From Rhizobiales bacterium 62-17 (GTDB lineage Bacteria; Pseudomonadota; Alphaproteobacteria; Rhizobiales; Beijerinckiaceae), in NCBI GenBank assembly GCA_001898965.1, contig MKVW01000009.1, positions 124,001 to 188,000 of the forward strand: 64,000 nt of DNA. Reading direction: 5' to 3'. The translations under genes were made by a program, and so were the position numbers. Below the pieces are notes generated by a model. That model ran no database searches. It was not told the DNA's origin and saw only the letters and a program-made list of their open reading frames with translations. Numbering within the stretch: position 1 is the stretch's first letter; each line of letters begins with the position of its first letter. Shown here one piece after another: positions 43,374 through 53,202 of the stretch.

Positions 43374-44349
43374 ACGATGATGCACTCACCTCATCCGCCC
43401 CGAGGCACCCCAATCCGATCAGCGTCGCGCGGACAGCGGCATCAAGCGGCGTATTTGGCTCGGCTCCAAGCACGGACAGCAACCGCGCGTTCTGCAAACG
43501 CACCGGCACTTGCCAGAGATATTTCATTTCGCTGAGTTCGCGGAACAGCGGCACGAAGGGCGAGGCCAAAGTCACGGCCAGCCAGGGAAAGCGACTGACG
43601 CGCATGTTGGGGGCGCCGACCACTCGCGCGATGGCGTCCACCATCTGCCGGCCATCGTGATCCCAATGGCCTTCCATATGAAACTGCGCGAAATCATCGA
43701 GGCCGTCATGTTCGGCGAGGCGCACCATGGTCTCGGCGACATCGGGCAGATAGGCCCATTGGTGTCCGACACCGGGCCGACCCGGATAGGAAATCGCGCG
43801 CACCGGCCGGCCCGGTTTCACCAGCCCTTGCGAGAACCAGTTGTTGGCGGCCTGCGGACCGAAGAAATCGCCCGCGCCGACGATCAGGCCTTTGACATCT
43901 CCCTCCGCGACGGCGGCGCGCAGCCGCTCTTCCATCTCGACGCGGATTTTGCCTTTCCGGGTCAACGGATGTTGCGGCGAGTTTTCATCGATGAGCGGAA
44001 AGGCGTCCGGCCCGTAATTGTAGACATTGCCCGGCAGCAGAACGCGGGCACCGACACCGCGCGCCGCGGCCAGCGTATTGTCGAACATCGGCAGCACCAG
44101 CTCGCCCCAATTGCGATAGCCCGGCGGGTTGACCGCATGGACGATCAACGACGTGCCCTCGGCGGCGGCCAGGACATCGCCGGCCACCATGGCGTCGCCC
44201 CGCAGCCAGGCGAAGTCGCCGCGCCCGTCGAACTGCTCGGGTTTGCGATGCAGGGCGCGCACGCGCCAGCCCCGCTTGTTGAGCCGGCGGGCGACTTCGC
44301 CGCCGATGCCACCCGTGGCGCCCAGAACTAATGCGATTTTGTTTTGCAT
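43333..44349 (-). CDS. NAD(P)-dependent epimerase/dehydratase-like SDR protein
   Basis: This 338-residue protein has the extended-SDR nucleotide motif VLGATGGIGGEVARRL at the start and LLPGNVYNYGPDA near the usual active-site region, where NVYNYG takes the place of YxxxK, so its catalysis may be atypical. The last 12 residues (LRAPRSNPAVNL) are encoded by a dispersed palindromic repeat. ATG at 44349 has GGAG 8 bases upstream; the frame also opens with GTG at 44358. It diverges from a LysR gene that may control it. Confidence 0.8.
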   Translation of the reverse strand: MQNKIALVLGATGGIGGEVARRLNKRGWRVRALHRKPEQFDGRGDFAWLRGDAMVAGDVLAAAEGTSLIVHAVNPPGYRNWGELVLPMFDNTLAAARGVGARVLLPGNVYNYGPDAFPLIDENSPQHPLTRKGKIRVEMEERLRAAVAEGDVKGLIVGAGDFFGPQAANNWFSQGLVKPGRPVRAISYPGRPGVGHQWAYLPDVAETMVRLAEHDGLDDFAQFHMEGHWDHDGRQMVDAIARVVGAPNMRVSRFPWLAVTLASPFVPLFRELSEMKYLWQVPVRLQNARLLSVLGAEPNTPLDAAVRATLIGLGCLGADEVSASSSLRAPRSNPAVNL

Positions 44350-44438
44350 AGCCGTCACTCCAATTTCTGAAAGGAGGATGCGGCAAGGCTCATCAAAACA
44401 AAATTGCCGAAATATCTGGATATGCTATACGAAAATAT

Positions 44439-45359
44439 ATGAACACCGATCCAAGCTGGGATCTCTATCGCAGTTTTCTCGCCGTCCTGGACGAAGGCTC
44501 ACTGTCGGGCGCCGCCCGCCTCTTGGGCCTGACCCAGCCGACGATAGCCCGGCACATCGATGCCCTTGAGGCCGCCACCGGCTGCGGCCTGTTTCTGCGC
44601 TCGCAGCGCGGATTGATCGCCACCGACGCGGCGCTGGAACTCAAACCCTATGCGCAAACCCTCGCCGCGACGGCCACCGCGCTGCTGCGGACCGCGTCAG
44701 GCTACGGCGAGACGGTGAAAGGAACTGTGCGCATCACCGCCAGCGAGGTCGTCGGCGCCGAACATCTGCCGCCGATCCTCGCCCGGCTGCGCGAACGCCA
44801 CCCAAAACTCGAAATCGAACTCGTCCTCTCCAATGCGGTCGGCGATTTGTTGCGCGGCGATGCCGACATCGCCGTGCGCATGGTCGAACCGCTGCAGGAC
44901 GCGCTGATCGCCAAGCGGCTCGCCAGCATCGGCCTGGGCCTTTATGCCCATCGCAGCTATCTCGCACGCCGTGGCGTGCCGACGTCGATGGCCGATCTGG
45001 TACATCACGACTGCATCGGCTTCGACCGGGAAACGCCTGCGCTGCGGGCATTTCTGCAATCCGTTCCAGCCATGAACCGATCGCTCTTCGCGCTGCGCGC
45101 CGACAGCGATCTCGCGCAGCTCGCGGCGATCCGCTGCGGCTTCGGCATCGGCGGCTGCCAGGTTCCGCTGGCGGCGCGCCATCCCGATCTCGTGCGCGTA
45201 TTGGCCAACGAATTCGATCTCGAACTGGGAGTCTGGATCGTCATGCACGAGGATCTGAGAACAAGCCCGCGCTGCCGGGTAGTCTTCGACGCCCTCGTCG
45301 AGGGCATGGCGATGTCGATCAGGCCGGATTCGCCGTTCGCGCCAATCACCCCTATGTAA
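44439..45359 (+). CDS. LysR-family transcriptional regulator
   Basis: This 306-residue regulator has a LysR HTH (LYRSFLAVLDEGSLSGAARLLGL, then TQPTIARHIDALEAATG) and an effector domain of the CrgA-like branch (VRMVEPLQDALIAKRLASIGLGLYAH). It is divergent from the epimerase gene, its likely target, and lies 5 bases before a TetR gene on the same strand, so the two regulators may be co-transcribed. Confidence 0.87.
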   Translation: MNTDPSWDLYRSFLAVLDEGSLSGAARLLGLTQPTIARHIDALEAATGCGLFLRSQRGLIATDAALELKPYAQTLAATATALLRTASGYGETVKGTVRITASEVVGAEHLPPILARLRERHPKLEIELVLSNAVGDLLRGDADIAVRMVEPLQDALIAKRLASIGLGLYAHRSYLARRGVPTSMADLVHHDCIGFDRETPALRAFLQSVPAMNRSLFALRADSDLAQLAAIRCGFGIGGCQVPLAARHPDLVRVLANEFDLELGVWIVMHEDLRTSPRCRVVFDALVEGMAMSIRPDSPFAPITPM

Positions 45360-45364
45360 AGTGC

Positions 45365-46024
45365 ATGAACACCTTCGGACCCCGATTCTTTGGCGGCGAG
45401 AAGCGCGGCTACCACCACGGCCATCTGAAAGAGGCCCTGCTGGAAGCGGCGCGCTATCTCGCGGCCGAGCGCGGCCCGTCCGGCTTCACTTTGGCCGAGG
45501 CGGCCAAAATGGTCGGCGTCACGCCGGCGGCGCCCTATCGGCATTTCGCCGATCGCGGCGCCCTGATCGAGGAATTGGCCAAGCGCGGTTTCGAGGCTTT
45601 CGTGCAGAAGCTGGAAGCCGCCTGGCAGGACGGCCAGCCGTTGCCCGAAGTGGCGTTCCACCGCATGGGCACCGCTTATCTCGAATTCGCCCGCGAGGAA
45701 CCCGGCCTCTATGCGGCGATGTTCGGCAACGTGCAGACCCTGAACGCGCCGGAACCGGGTGCCGCCGCCGATCGGGCGCTGGAAAGCATCCGCCAGGCCT
45801 GTGCCAGCGTGCTCGAATACCACGGCGCACCGCGCGAAGGCGCCAAGGCGCTGGCCTTTGAAATCTGGTCGCTGTCGCATGGCCTGGCCATGCTTATGCT
45901 CTCGGGCCATCTCGATCCCCAGCGCACTGGCGCCAATCCAGCGGCGATTCTGGAAACCGCCGCGCAAAGCCTGGTCGAGGGCGCCATCCGCCGCACCAGC
46001 CGCAAGGGGCCGTGGTCGCGGTAA
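45365..46024 (+). CDS. TetR-family transcriptional regulator
   Basis: This 219-residue regulator opens with GYHHGHLKEALLEAARYLAAERG, then FTLAEAAKMVGVTPAAPYRHFADRGALIEEL, the TetR HTH, and has the C-terminal WHG-type domain seen in many proteobacterial TetR proteins. It begins 5 bases after LysR. No adjacent structural gene is a clear target; the DUF2852 gene downstream has its own leader. Confidence 0.85.
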   Translation: MNTFGPRFFGGEKRGYHHGHLKEALLEAARYLAAERGPSGFTLAEAAKMVGVTPAAPYRHFADRGALIEELAKRGFEAFVQKLEAAWQDGQPLPEVAFHRMGTAYLEFAREEPGLYAAMFGNVQTLNAPEPGAAADRALESIRQACASVLEYHGAPREGAKALAFEIWSLSHGLAMLMLSGHLDPQRTGANPAAILETAAQSLVEGAIRRTSRKGPWSR

Positions 46025-46261
46025 CGGCGAAGTTCACGCTCACATTAAATCTGCGGCCAAGCCGCCAGCCCGCCTTGCACCGTCAACGACAGCCCCCACC
46101 TCCTCTGATGCCGGAGTTTTGAGACGCCGGGATGAATCGGCAAAGCTGTCCTCCCGTTGCAAAATTTTCCCTTCAGCCCCCTTGCGGGCAATGGACTCCC
46201 GCCTCATGTTAATGTACGTTACATTCACATCAGGCCCGATGGGCCGATATGGAGAGCGAAA

Positions 46262-46855
46262 ATGAGTGCGACTGCGGAATGGGCGGATAATGATCGCGGC
46301 CAGGGTCGCCGCGGCCGTTGCGAATGGAAAAGCGGCAATTACAACCGGGTGCCCTGGCGCCCGCTGGAATTGGTCGCGATGATCCTCGGCTTCATCGTCT
46401 TCTGGCCGATCGGCCTGGCGATCCTGATGCTGAAGATCTGGCAGAAGAGATCGGGCCAGCAGGGCGATCTGGTGAGCTTTGCCAACATGCGCTTCGACGA
46501 AGCGCGCGAGCGGGCCAGAAGCAATTGGCGCGGCCCCTGGCAGTTTGGCAATCGCGAAGGCGGCAACGGTGGTTTTGGCGGTGGCCCGAACTGGGGTCGC
46601 GGCGGCGATAACACCGGCAACCGGGCTTTCGACGAATGGCGCACGGCCGAACTCGAGCGCATCGAGGAAGAACGCCGCAAGCTTGAGGCCGCCCAGCGCG
46701 AATTCGGCGAATATCTTGCCCATCTGCGTATGGCCCGCGACCGCGACGAGTTCGAACGCTTCAAGCGCGAACGCTCCGCCGCCCAGGCCCGTGGCGAAAG
46801 CGGCTGGAAGCCCTTCGACGACACCAAGTCGGACGGCAACGGCCAGCCCCAGTAA
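46262..46855 (+). CDS. DUF2852-family membrane protein
   Basis: This 197-residue protein has one strong hydrophobic stretch (LELVAMILGFIVFWPIGLAILML, about residues 35-57), a Gly/Asn-rich middle and a charged helical C-terminus (WRTAELERIEEERRKLEAAQREF) likely to form a coiled coil. DUF2852 is confined mostly to Alphaproteobacteria and has no established function. ATG at 46262 is preceded by a purine-rich GGAGAG. A near-perfect terminator follows. Confidence 0.83.
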   Translation: MSATAEWADNDRGQGRRGRCEWKSGNYNRVPWRPLELVAMILGFIVFWPIGLAILMLKIWQKRSGQQGDLVSFANMRFDEARERARSNWRGPWQFGNREGGNGGFGGGPNWGRGGDNTGNRAFDEWRTAELERIEEERRKLEAAQREFGEYLAHLRMARDRDEFERFKRERSAAQARGESGWKPFDDTKSDGNGQPQ

Positions 46856-46880
46856 GGCCCCAATCCTCACCAATACCGAT

Positions 46881-46910
46881 GCCGTGGCGGCCAACCGCCA
46901 CGGCATTTTT
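46881..46910 (+). terminator. Intrinsic terminator after DUF2852 gene
   Basis: GCCGTGGCGG (46881-46890) and CCGCCACGGC (46895-46904) form a perfect 10-bp stem with a 4-base loop, followed by ATTTTTCG. Confidence 0.9.
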
Positions 46911-47067
46911 CGTTCAAACGGCCATCACAATCCTGCGGGATGGGTTCCACCGGTAACTCCACGGCTTGCTGCCAAGCCACCAGCCAGTTAGGCCTTTGCC
47001 AACTCTCGGCCTTTAAAGCTGAGTCCCGCCACTGACGTCTTGCCCTGATTCCCGCCGCACGGAGCCC

Positions 47068-47649
47068 ATGTTCAAACGCCTGTACGACTGGACGCTCTCT
47101 CTCGCCGGATCGCCCCGTGCCACGCCGGCGCTGGCGGCGATCTCCTTCGCGGAATCCTCGTTCTTTCCCATTCCACCCGACGTGGTGCTGGTGCCGATGG
47201 CATTAGCCAAGCCGGAAAAGGCTTTCTATTACGCCACCGTCTGCACCATCGCCTCGGTGCTCGGCGGCATCGTCGGCTATGGCATCGGCTATCTGCTCTA
47301 CGAGACGCTTGGCCAGTGGCTGATGAATCTCTACGGCTATACCGACAAGGTCGATGCGCTGCGCGCCTTCTATGCCGAATGGGGCTGGGCCTTCATTCTG
47401 GTGAAGGGCGTCACGCCCATCCCCTATAAGCTCGTCACCATTGTCTCCGGCCTGCTCGAATATAATTTTCTGCTGTTCGTGCTGTTGAGCATCATCACGC
47501 GCGGCGCGCGCTTCTTCATCGTCGCTGGCCTGTTGCATCGCTACGGCGATCAGGCCCGCGCCTTGCTCGACCGCCATTTCGGTGTCTTCATGGCACTCAT
47601 CATTGCTTTCGTCGTGCTCGGGTTCTGGGTGGCCATAAAGGTGTTCTGA
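47068..47649 (+). CDS. VTT/DedA-family (YqaA-like) inner-membrane protein
   Basis: This 193-residue protein has four or five hydrophobic segments and VTT-family wording: FAESSFFPIPPDVVLVPMAL, SVLGGIVGYGIGYLL and LVKGVTPIPYKLVTIVSGLLEY, where the Pro-rich reentrant loops are conserved. The group includes DedA and TMEM41B/VMP1 relatives linked to lipid scrambling and membrane homeostasis. It overlaps dsbB by one base (TGATG), so both are co-translated. Confidence 0.85.
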   Translation: MFKRLYDWTLSLAGSPRATPALAAISFAESSFFPIPPDVVLVPMALAKPEKAFYYATVCTIASVLGGIVGYGIGYLLYETLGQWLMNLYGYTDKVDALRAFYAEWGWAFILVKGVTPIPYKLVTIVSGLLEYNFLLFVLLSIITRGARFFIVAGLLHRYGDQARALLDRHFGVFMALIIAFVVLGFWVAIKVF

Positions 47650-48134
47650 TGCTTACTCCCTTCCGCATCGCCTTGGCGATCTTCGTTATCGCCTTCGCCA
47701 CCATCGCCGGTGCCTGGATCTTCGAATATGCCGGCTATCTGCCCTGCGAACTGTGCCTGCAGCAGCGCTGGGCCTATTACATCGGCGTGCCCGTCGCGGC
47801 GCTGACCGTTGCCAGCACCGTATCCGGCAAGCCCTCGCCAATCGCGAAACTGCTGTTCGTCCTGCTCGCCCTGATCTTCATCGGCAGCGCCATTTTCGGC
47901 GCCTATCACGCCGGCGTCGAATGGGGGTTCTGGGAAGGCCCGACCGGCTGCACTGGCGCCATTCCGCAGCGCGCTTCCGACATGAGCGATTTCATGCGCC
48001 AGCTCGAGACCACCAAAGTGGTGCGTTGCGACGCGGTCGCCATCCGCATTCTCGGCCTGTCGCTGGCTGGATGGAACGCGGTGATCTCGGCGGTGCTGGC
48101 AGTGCTGGCGCTGCGCACCGTCTCGCGCGCTTAA
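47649..48134 (+). CDS. dsbB: DsbB-family disulfide bond formation protein
   Basis: This 161-residue four-helix membrane protein has the CxxC pair in LPCELCLQQRW (about residues 34-37) and a second Cys pair on the next periplasmic loop (GPTGCTGAIPQ and VVRCDAV). DsbB re-oxidises DsbA and passes electrons to quinone. The exported DsbA-like protein at 6078-6755 is a possible partner, though far away. It is coupled to the VTT-family gene. Confidence 0.9.
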   Translation: MLTPFRIALAIFVIAFATIAGAWIFEYAGYLPCELCLQQRWAYYIGVPVAALTVASTVSGKPSPIAKLLFVLLALIFIGSAIFGAYHAGVEWGFWEGPTGCTGAIPQRASDMSDFMRQLETTKVVRCDAVAIRILGLSLAGWNAVISAVLAVLALRTVSRA

Positions 48135-48151
48135 CGCTTCAACCTCAATGA

Positions 48152-49282
48152 TCACGCCGCCTGGCGCGGCGCATTGAGGCTCTTGGCCACCACGAGAATG
48201 AGCGCGCGCACCGACTGGCGCAGCTCATCGACTTCGCCGCGCAATGTCTCCGAACCTTCTTGCGGCGCGGCCGGTTCAGCCGCAGCCATCTTGGCGACGA
48301 TTGCGCGCAGTTCGGCGATCTCTGCTTTCATCTCCGCCACATCGGCCTCGCTTGGCAGATGAACGACAGGCGCCGACTGAACGGGACGAACATCCTCGGG
48401 GCGCGGAATCTGCGCATTGCCGCGCATGGATACGCCGAGCTTTTCCATCTCGGCGCGAATGTCGGATAGATCATTGGCGGGCGGCGAAGAGGGCGGCGCA
48501 TCGCCATCCGTGACATCGCGCACCGCCTGCGCCAAAGCCGCCACTTCGCCGCGCAGCGAAATGATTTCCGGACCATGATCGTTGGGCGTCAGTGCCGCAT
48601 TGACGCTCGCCATCTCGGTCAGCGCCCGCACCGACGTATCGAGCCGGCTCATCTCCGCACGAATGCCGGTAAAATCCTTGGCGATGTCTTCGGCCAGCTC
48701 CGCGACGGGTTGCTCAGCCGCGGCACTCATCTCTTGCAGCCGCCCATGCAATGCCGAAACATCCTCGCGCAGCGAAGCGATCTCCGGCGCATGCTCGACC
48801 GGCTCCGGCACAGCCGCACGCGCATCGAACAGCGAGCGCAACTCGGTAAGGCCTGCCGCCAAAACATCGATCCGCGCTTCAAGCGCGGGAAGGATCGAAG
48901 CATCCGCTGTGTCGACGGCGTGCAGCGGCGCTAAACGTTTCACATCGGCAAGCGCCGTTTCCAGACGCGCCAGGCGTTCCTGGATCGATTGCACGGCCTG
49001 CGTGTCCTGCTGCCGCGCCTTGACGAAGGCAATGGCGACGCCATCGTCCGTCATGCGCCGCACCCTGGCCTGCTTGGTCTCGTCGCGCGAAGGAATGTAG
49101 AGATCGAAATCTTCCGGACAGTCGAAACCGTCAGGCAGCGTGAGGCGAGCGCCCACGGCGCTGATGTCGATGATCGTGCATTCGATCGGCGGGCGCCCAT
49201 CGGAGAAGCGCAGCTCAGCCCGCATCTGACAGGTCTGGCGCATCGCTTGGCGACGGCCGACCCATTCGTTACGCACACCCAT
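48152..49282 (-). CDS. PilZ-domain protein with long coiled coil
   Basis: This 376-residue protein has an N-terminal PilZ domain: RRQAMRQ gives the RxxxR motif and DISAVGARL the DxSxxG motif, the residues that bind cyclic di-GMP. The remaining 270 residues are Ala/Glu/Leu-rich and repeat a pattern of EIxxLRxEVxALxxxV, predicted as coiled coil. ATG at 49282 has GGAG upstream. No catalytic domain is present, so it may be an effector or scaffold that responds to cyclic di-GMP. It is convergent with dsbB. Confidence 0.8.
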   Translation of the reverse strand: MGVRNEWVGRRQAMRQTCQMRAELRFSDGRPPIECTIIDISAVGARLTLPDGFDCPEDFDLYIPSRDETKQARVRRMTDDGVAIAFVKARQQDTQAVQSIQERLARLETALADVKRLAPLHAVDTADASILPALEARIDVLAAGLTELRSLFDARAAVPEPVEHAPEIASLREDVSALHGRLQEMSAAAEQPVAELAEDIAKDFTGIRAEMSRLDTSVRALTEMASVNAALTPNDHGPEIISLRGEVAALAQAVRDVTDGDAPPSSPPANDLSDIRAEMEKLGVSMRGNAQIPRPEDVRPVQSAPVVHLPSEADVAEMKAEIAELRAIVAKMAAAEPAAPQEGSETLRGEVDELRQSVRALILVVAKSLNAPRQAA

Positions 49283-49460
49283 CACTCACTCCAACGCAGA
49301 ACTCGCCAACGCGGAACTCACCAACTCAGAACCTGCGATAGACCACAATACACGCTTGGCCGGCGCAAACTTCGCCGGCCGATATCCCACGCCAACATGG
49401 TGGACAAATGTTTAATTTACGTTGCCGGCTCAAAGAAAAGCTCAAGCCAGAAACATAAAA

Positions 49461-50444
49461 TCAGCGAGACAGCTGAAAGGTATAGCTGGCGGCAACGCCG
49501 ACGGTGAACTGATTGCGGCTGCCGGTCTGGCGCACGATCGGGCTCGACGCCGCCCCGCCGGTCAGCCGGTCATAGCCGCCGTGCAAGGTAAACGCCCATT
49601 CCGGCGAATAGCGATAGGTGAGCGAGGTATAGAGGCCGGCCGAGACGAGCCCCGCGCCGGGGCTATGCGGTGCGTAAACCGGGTTGGCGAGGAAGTCGGC
49701 TGTGGTCACGCCAAAGCGCGAGCGCATCGAGCGGGCATCGGCGAAATTGAAGCGCGGGCCGATGGCGAAGGTGAGATTCTGCCAGCGCGTCACCCAGTCC
49801 GCGCCGAGCAGCGCGACGAAACCATCCTCGCCACGAAAGCCGCGCCGGATTTCCAGACGCGCACGCAACGTATCGGGGATCAGCCAGAGCTGGCCGAACA
49901 CGCCGGGCTCCAACGTCCAGCGCACATTGTGCACGCCCCACAATTCGCGATTGCCACGATCGTAACGGCCACCGCGATAGGCGACCACCGGACCGGCGCT
50001 GAAACCGCTGCTCGAAAACGCCGCATAACTGATGTTGTCATCGGGCGAAGACCATTCCGGCGCCTCGCCCGGACGGCGAAACGATACGGTCGGAAACGCG
50101 ATGAAGCTGTAATCGTCGGAGCCCGTGAAACGCGGCGAGACGAAAGTCTTGGCGTTGACGGTGATCAGCCAGCCATAAGGCGAGAAGAAGGAGGGCGCAG
50201 CGGGCTCGACCGCCGGAGCCGGCATCGGCGCTGGTGCCGCCACGTAACGCGGTGCAGAGCGATAGACCTGACGCGGCGGCGCGTGATGCCGATGGACAAC
50301 CGGCTTCGGCTTTTTCTTCGCGCTCTTATGGACGTGGCGCTGCCGCTCGTGGCGCGGCGCGGCTTCGGCAACCTGGATGAGAAGAGACGGAAGAACGACG
50401 GCAGTGACCGCGAAAACGGCGGACGACAGACGTAGAGGACGCAT
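49461..50444 (-). CDS. MipA/OmpV-like or BcsS-like outer-membrane protein
   Basis: This 327-residue protein has a signal peptide (LSSAVFAVTAVVLPSLLIQVAEA), a His/Lys/Pro-rich linker at about residues 30-60 and a beta-rich domain with the MipA/OmpV-type wording SAGPVVAYRGGR, LRARLEIRRGFRGEDGFVALLGADWV and LTFAIGPRFNFAD. The last residues are YTFQLSR. It is likely an outer-membrane barrel; MipA relatives bind murein enzymes, but many members have no known role. ATG at 50444; the longer frame opens with TTG. Confidence 0.78.
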   Translation of the reverse strand: MRPLRLSSAVFAVTAVVLPSLLIQVAEAAPRHERQRHVHKSAKKKPKPVVHRHHAPPRQVYRSAPRYVAAPAPMPAPAVEPAAPSFFSPYGWLITVNAKTFVSPRFTGSDDYSFIAFPTVSFRRPGEAPEWSSPDDNISYAAFSSSGFSAGPVVAYRGGRYDRGNRELWGVHNVRWTLEPGVFGQLWLIPDTLRARLEIRRGFRGEDGFVALLGADWVTRWQNLTFAIGPRFNFADARSMRSRFGVTTADFLANPVYAPHSPGAGLVSAGLYTSLTYRYSPEWAFTLHGGYDRLTGGAASSPIVRQTGSRNQFTVGVAASYTFQLSR

Positions 50445-50562
50445 GAACAATCCAATTCAAATGAACGGCAAAGATCAATGAATCGACGAGTAAGCCGTTT
50501 ACGTTAACGGCCACCAAAGCAACGTGGCTAACAAAGTATGAAAACTATTTTAGGCGGCTGTT

Positions 50563-51789
50563 TTATTTGGATTCAAGATGACTTTCGTCATGCGTTTCCA
50601 TCATCCGCGCTCGTGCCCGCAGCTTTTCCGTCTCGCTCTTCAACTGGCCGCAGGCGGCGAGAATATCGCGGCCGCGCGGCGTGCGCACGGGGCTGGCATA
50701 GCCAGCATTGAAGACGATGTCGGAGAATTGCTCGATCGTATCCCAATCCGAACACTCATATTTCGTGCCCGGCCACGGATTGAACGGAATGAGGTTGATC
50801 TTGGCGGGAATGCCCTTGAGCAGCCGCACCAGCTCCTTCGCCTCGGCTCTCGAATCGTTGACGCCCTTCAGCATCACATATTCGAAGGTGATGCGCCGCG
50901 CGTTCGACAGGCCCGGATAATTGCGGCAGGCGTCGAGCAGGTCCTTGATCGGATATTTTTTATTGAGCGGCACCAGCGTGTTGCGCAGATCGTCCCGCAC
51001 CGCATGCAGCGAAATCGCCAAAGCCGTGCCGGTCGCCTCGCCCAAAGGCCCGATCTGCGGCACGACGCCTGAGGTCGACACCGTCACGCGACGCTTCGAC
51101 AGCGACAGGCCTTCGCCATCGGTGAGCACCGAAATCGCATCGGTGACATTGTCGAAATTATAGAGCGGCTCGCCCATGCCCATGAAGACGATGTTGGAAA
51201 CGGCGCGCACGCCTTCGCCCGAAGGAATGAGGCCATTGGTCGGTGGCGTGAGACCCGGAAAATCGCCCAGCATGTCGCGCGCCACCACCACCTGAACGGC
51301 GATCTCCTCGGCGGTCAGATTGCGCACCAGCTTTTGCGTGCCGGTGTGACAGAACGTGCAGGTGAGCGTGCAGCCGACCTGGCTCGACACGCACAAAGTG
51401 CCGCGATCGCTTTCAGGAATGTAGACGCATTCGACTTCCGCGCCCTTATCCTTCGCGTCGACCGGATTGAGACGGATGAGCCATTTGCGCGTGCCGTCGC
51501 TCGACACCTGCTCGGCGACAACCTGCGGCCGCGTCAGGGAATAATGCTCGGTCAGGCGGGCGCGCAGCGGCTTGCCGATGTTGAGCATGGCGGCGAAGTC
51601 GCGCGCGCCATGGAAATAGATCCACTGCCAGAGCTGGCCGACGCGCATGCGAATTTCGCGTTCCGGCACATCGATGGCGCGCAGCGCTTCGCCGAGACGG
51701 GCGCGCGTCATGCCGACCAGGGACGGCAAGGTTGCCGCTGGTGCCATGGTCGACCGAAGATCGGTCTGCGCTGTCATCGTCTCGTTCAT
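50563..51789 (-). CDS. rlmN: 23S rRNA/tRNA adenine-C2 methyltransferase RlmN
   Basis: This 408-residue radical SAM enzyme methylates A2503 of 23S rRNA and A37 of some tRNAs. The cluster motif is [11 protein letters not shown], with GCTLTCTFC giving CxxxCxxC. The family features [18 protein letters not shown] and the C-terminal Cys in ILAACGQL are present. The ATG at 51789 is preferred over an upstream extension into the DUF1330 gene. It follows DUF1330 by 19 bases. Confidence 0.95.
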   Translation of the reverse strand: MNETMTAQTDLRSTMAPAATLPSLVGMTRARLGEALRAIDVPEREIRMRVGQLWQWIYFHGARDFAAMLNIGKPLRARLTEHYSLTRPQVVAEQVSSDGTRKWLIRLNPVDAKDKGAEVECVYIPESDRGTLCVSSQVGCTLTCTFCHTGTQKLVRNLTAEEIAVQVVVARDMLGDFPGLTPPTNGLIPSGEGVRAVSNIVFMGMGEPLYNFDNVTDAISVLTDGEGLSLSKRRVTVSTSGVVPQIGPLGEATGTALAISLHAVRDDLRNTLVPLNKKYPIKDLLDACRNYPGLSNARRITFEYVMLKGVNDSRAEAKELVRLLKGIPAKINLIPFNPWPGTKYECSDWDTIEQFSDIVFNAGYASPVRTPRGRDILAACGQLKSETEKLRARARMMETHDESHLESK

Positions 51790-51808
51790 CGTTCCAACCA
51801 CATTCGTA

Positions 51809-52120
51809 TTAGCCGCCGTATCCCTCGGCAACAATCAGATCACCCAGGCTAGCTTTGTCCCGCAGGGCCCGCGCCGCCGTATATTCCGACGAGTGATAGC
51901 AAGCGAGCGCCGTCTCATAGTCCTTGAATTCCAGAACCACCGTCCGGGCCCGGAAGCGGCCTTCCAGTGTCTCCGTCCGGCCGCCGCGCACCAGAAACTT
52001 GGCCCCGTATTTCTCGAAGGCCACGGCATTGGCCGCGACATAATCCTTATAGGCGTTGGGATCGGTCACATCGACGGTACCAATCCAATAGCCCTTTAAA
52101 GGCAATTCCTTATCGGACAT
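51809..52120 (-). CDS. DUF1330-family protein
   Basis: This 103-residue protein has the DUF1330 pattern: [51 protein letters not shown] and a terminal helix. It has the ferredoxin-like alpha/beta barrel of the dimeric superfamily and no signal peptide. Function is not known for this family. It lies 79 bases after the MOSC gene, on the same strand. Confidence 0.88.
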   Translation of the reverse strand: MSDKELPLKGYWIGTVDVTDPNAYKDYVAANAVAFEKYGAKFLVRGGRTETLEGRFRARTVVLEFKDYETALACYHSSEYTAARALRDKASLGDLIVAEGYGG

Positions 52121-52198
52121 GAGACATCTCTTTTGGGCCTAAATTCGACGGCTTCCCACTAACACATAGTGCTTTTCGTCGATTTTCGCACCCAGGCC

Positions 52199-52741
52199 CT
52201 AAACCGGCTCCAGTTTCCGCGGCGCCCCTTGCGGCAGTTCGACACCGATCGTGTCGCCCGGCCGCACCTCGCCGCCGGCAAGCACGATCGCCATGACGCC
52301 GGCCTTGCGGATCAGGCCGCCTTGAGCATCGCGGCCGAGCGTCGCCTTCATCAGGCCCGGCTGAAACTTATCGATCTGGCTGCAAGGGTTGCGCAGACCC
52401 GTCACCTCGACCACCGCTTCGTCGCCGAGCTTGAGCCGCGTACCAACTGGCAGGGCCAAAAGATCGACCCCATGGGTGGTGACATTCTCGCCCATGTCGC
52501 CGGCCTTGAGCGAAAAGCCCAACGCCTGCAATTCATCGAACAGTTCCGCATGCATCAGATGCACCTGGCGCAGGTTCGGCGCCGACGGATCCTTCGCCAC
52601 GCGCGAGCGATGTTTCACCGTCACGCCCATATGCGCATCGCCTTCGACGCCGTGACCTTCGATGAGCCGGATCGACAGCACGTTCGCCTTGCTGAACGCA
52701 TGGCGCGAGCTGAGACTGACGGCTTTAATCACGGCGTTCAT
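52199..52741 (-). CDS. MOSC-domain protein
   Basis: This 180-residue protein matches the molybdenum-cofactor sulfurase C-terminal (MOSC) domain. IRLIEGHGVEGDAHMG is its signature opening, LKAGDMGENVTTHG follows, and the Cys in GLRNPCSQIDKF at about residue 119 is the conserved family Cys. Stand-alone MOSC proteins such as YiiM reduce N-hydroxylated compounds with molybdenum cofactor. It overlaps the thioesterase stop by 4 bases, so both are coupled. Confidence 0.9.
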   Translation of the reverse strand: MNAVIKAVSLSSRHAFSKANVLSIRLIEGHGVEGDAHMGVTVKHRSRVAKDPSAPNLRQVHLMHAELFDELQALGFSLKAGDMGENVTTHGVDLLALPVGTRLKLGDEAVVEVTGLRNPCSQIDKFQPGLMKATLGRDAQGGLIRKAGVMAIVLAGGEVRPGDTIGVELPQGAPRKLEPV

Positions 52742-53184
52742 GCATCGCTTCCTTTCAACTGTTCCAGCACTGCCCGCACGGCAGCGGGAATCGGCGTCGA
52801 CGTGCCTGACGCACGCTCCACATAGACATGGGTGAAATCACCGCGCGCACTGGTGATTTCGGCATCGCCTCGGAAAATACCGACGTCATAGCGCACCGAC
52901 GACGTGCCCAGATGCACCACTTTGACACCGACCTCGATCGGATCGGGAAAGGCGATCGGCGCGAAGTAGGAACAGCGCGTTTCGACCACGAGCCCGATGA
53001 TCGCATTGCTCGCCGGATCGAGGACATTGGCCTCGACCAGCAATTGGTTCACCGCCGTGTCGAAATAAGAGTAGTAGATGACATTATTGATGTGGCCGTA
53101 GACATCATTGTCGTGCCAGCGCGTCGAGATCGGCACGAAGGCAACATAGTCGGCGCGGCGGGCAAGTTGCGGTCTCTCAGCCAT
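52738..53184 (-). CDS. Acyl-CoA thioesterase, 4HBT hotdog fold
   Basis: This 148-residue protein has the hotdog-fold thioesterase motif PISTRWHDNDVYGHINNVIYYSYFDTA, with the catalytic Asp of the 4-hydroxybenzoyl-CoA thioesterase type. ATG at 53184 is used; an in-frame GTG at 53202 directly abuts the rimM stop. It occupies the place where trmD would be expected after rimM. Confidence 0.88.
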   Translation of the reverse strand: MAERPQLARRADYVAFVPISTRWHDNDVYGHINNVIYYSYFDTAVNQLLVEANVLDPASNAIIGLVVETRCSYFAPIAFPDPIEVGVKVVHLGTSSVRYDVGIFRGDAEITSARGDFTHVYVERASGTSTPIPAAVRAVLEQLKGSDA

Positions 53185-53202
53185 CACCCAACACCTCGCC
53201 AC

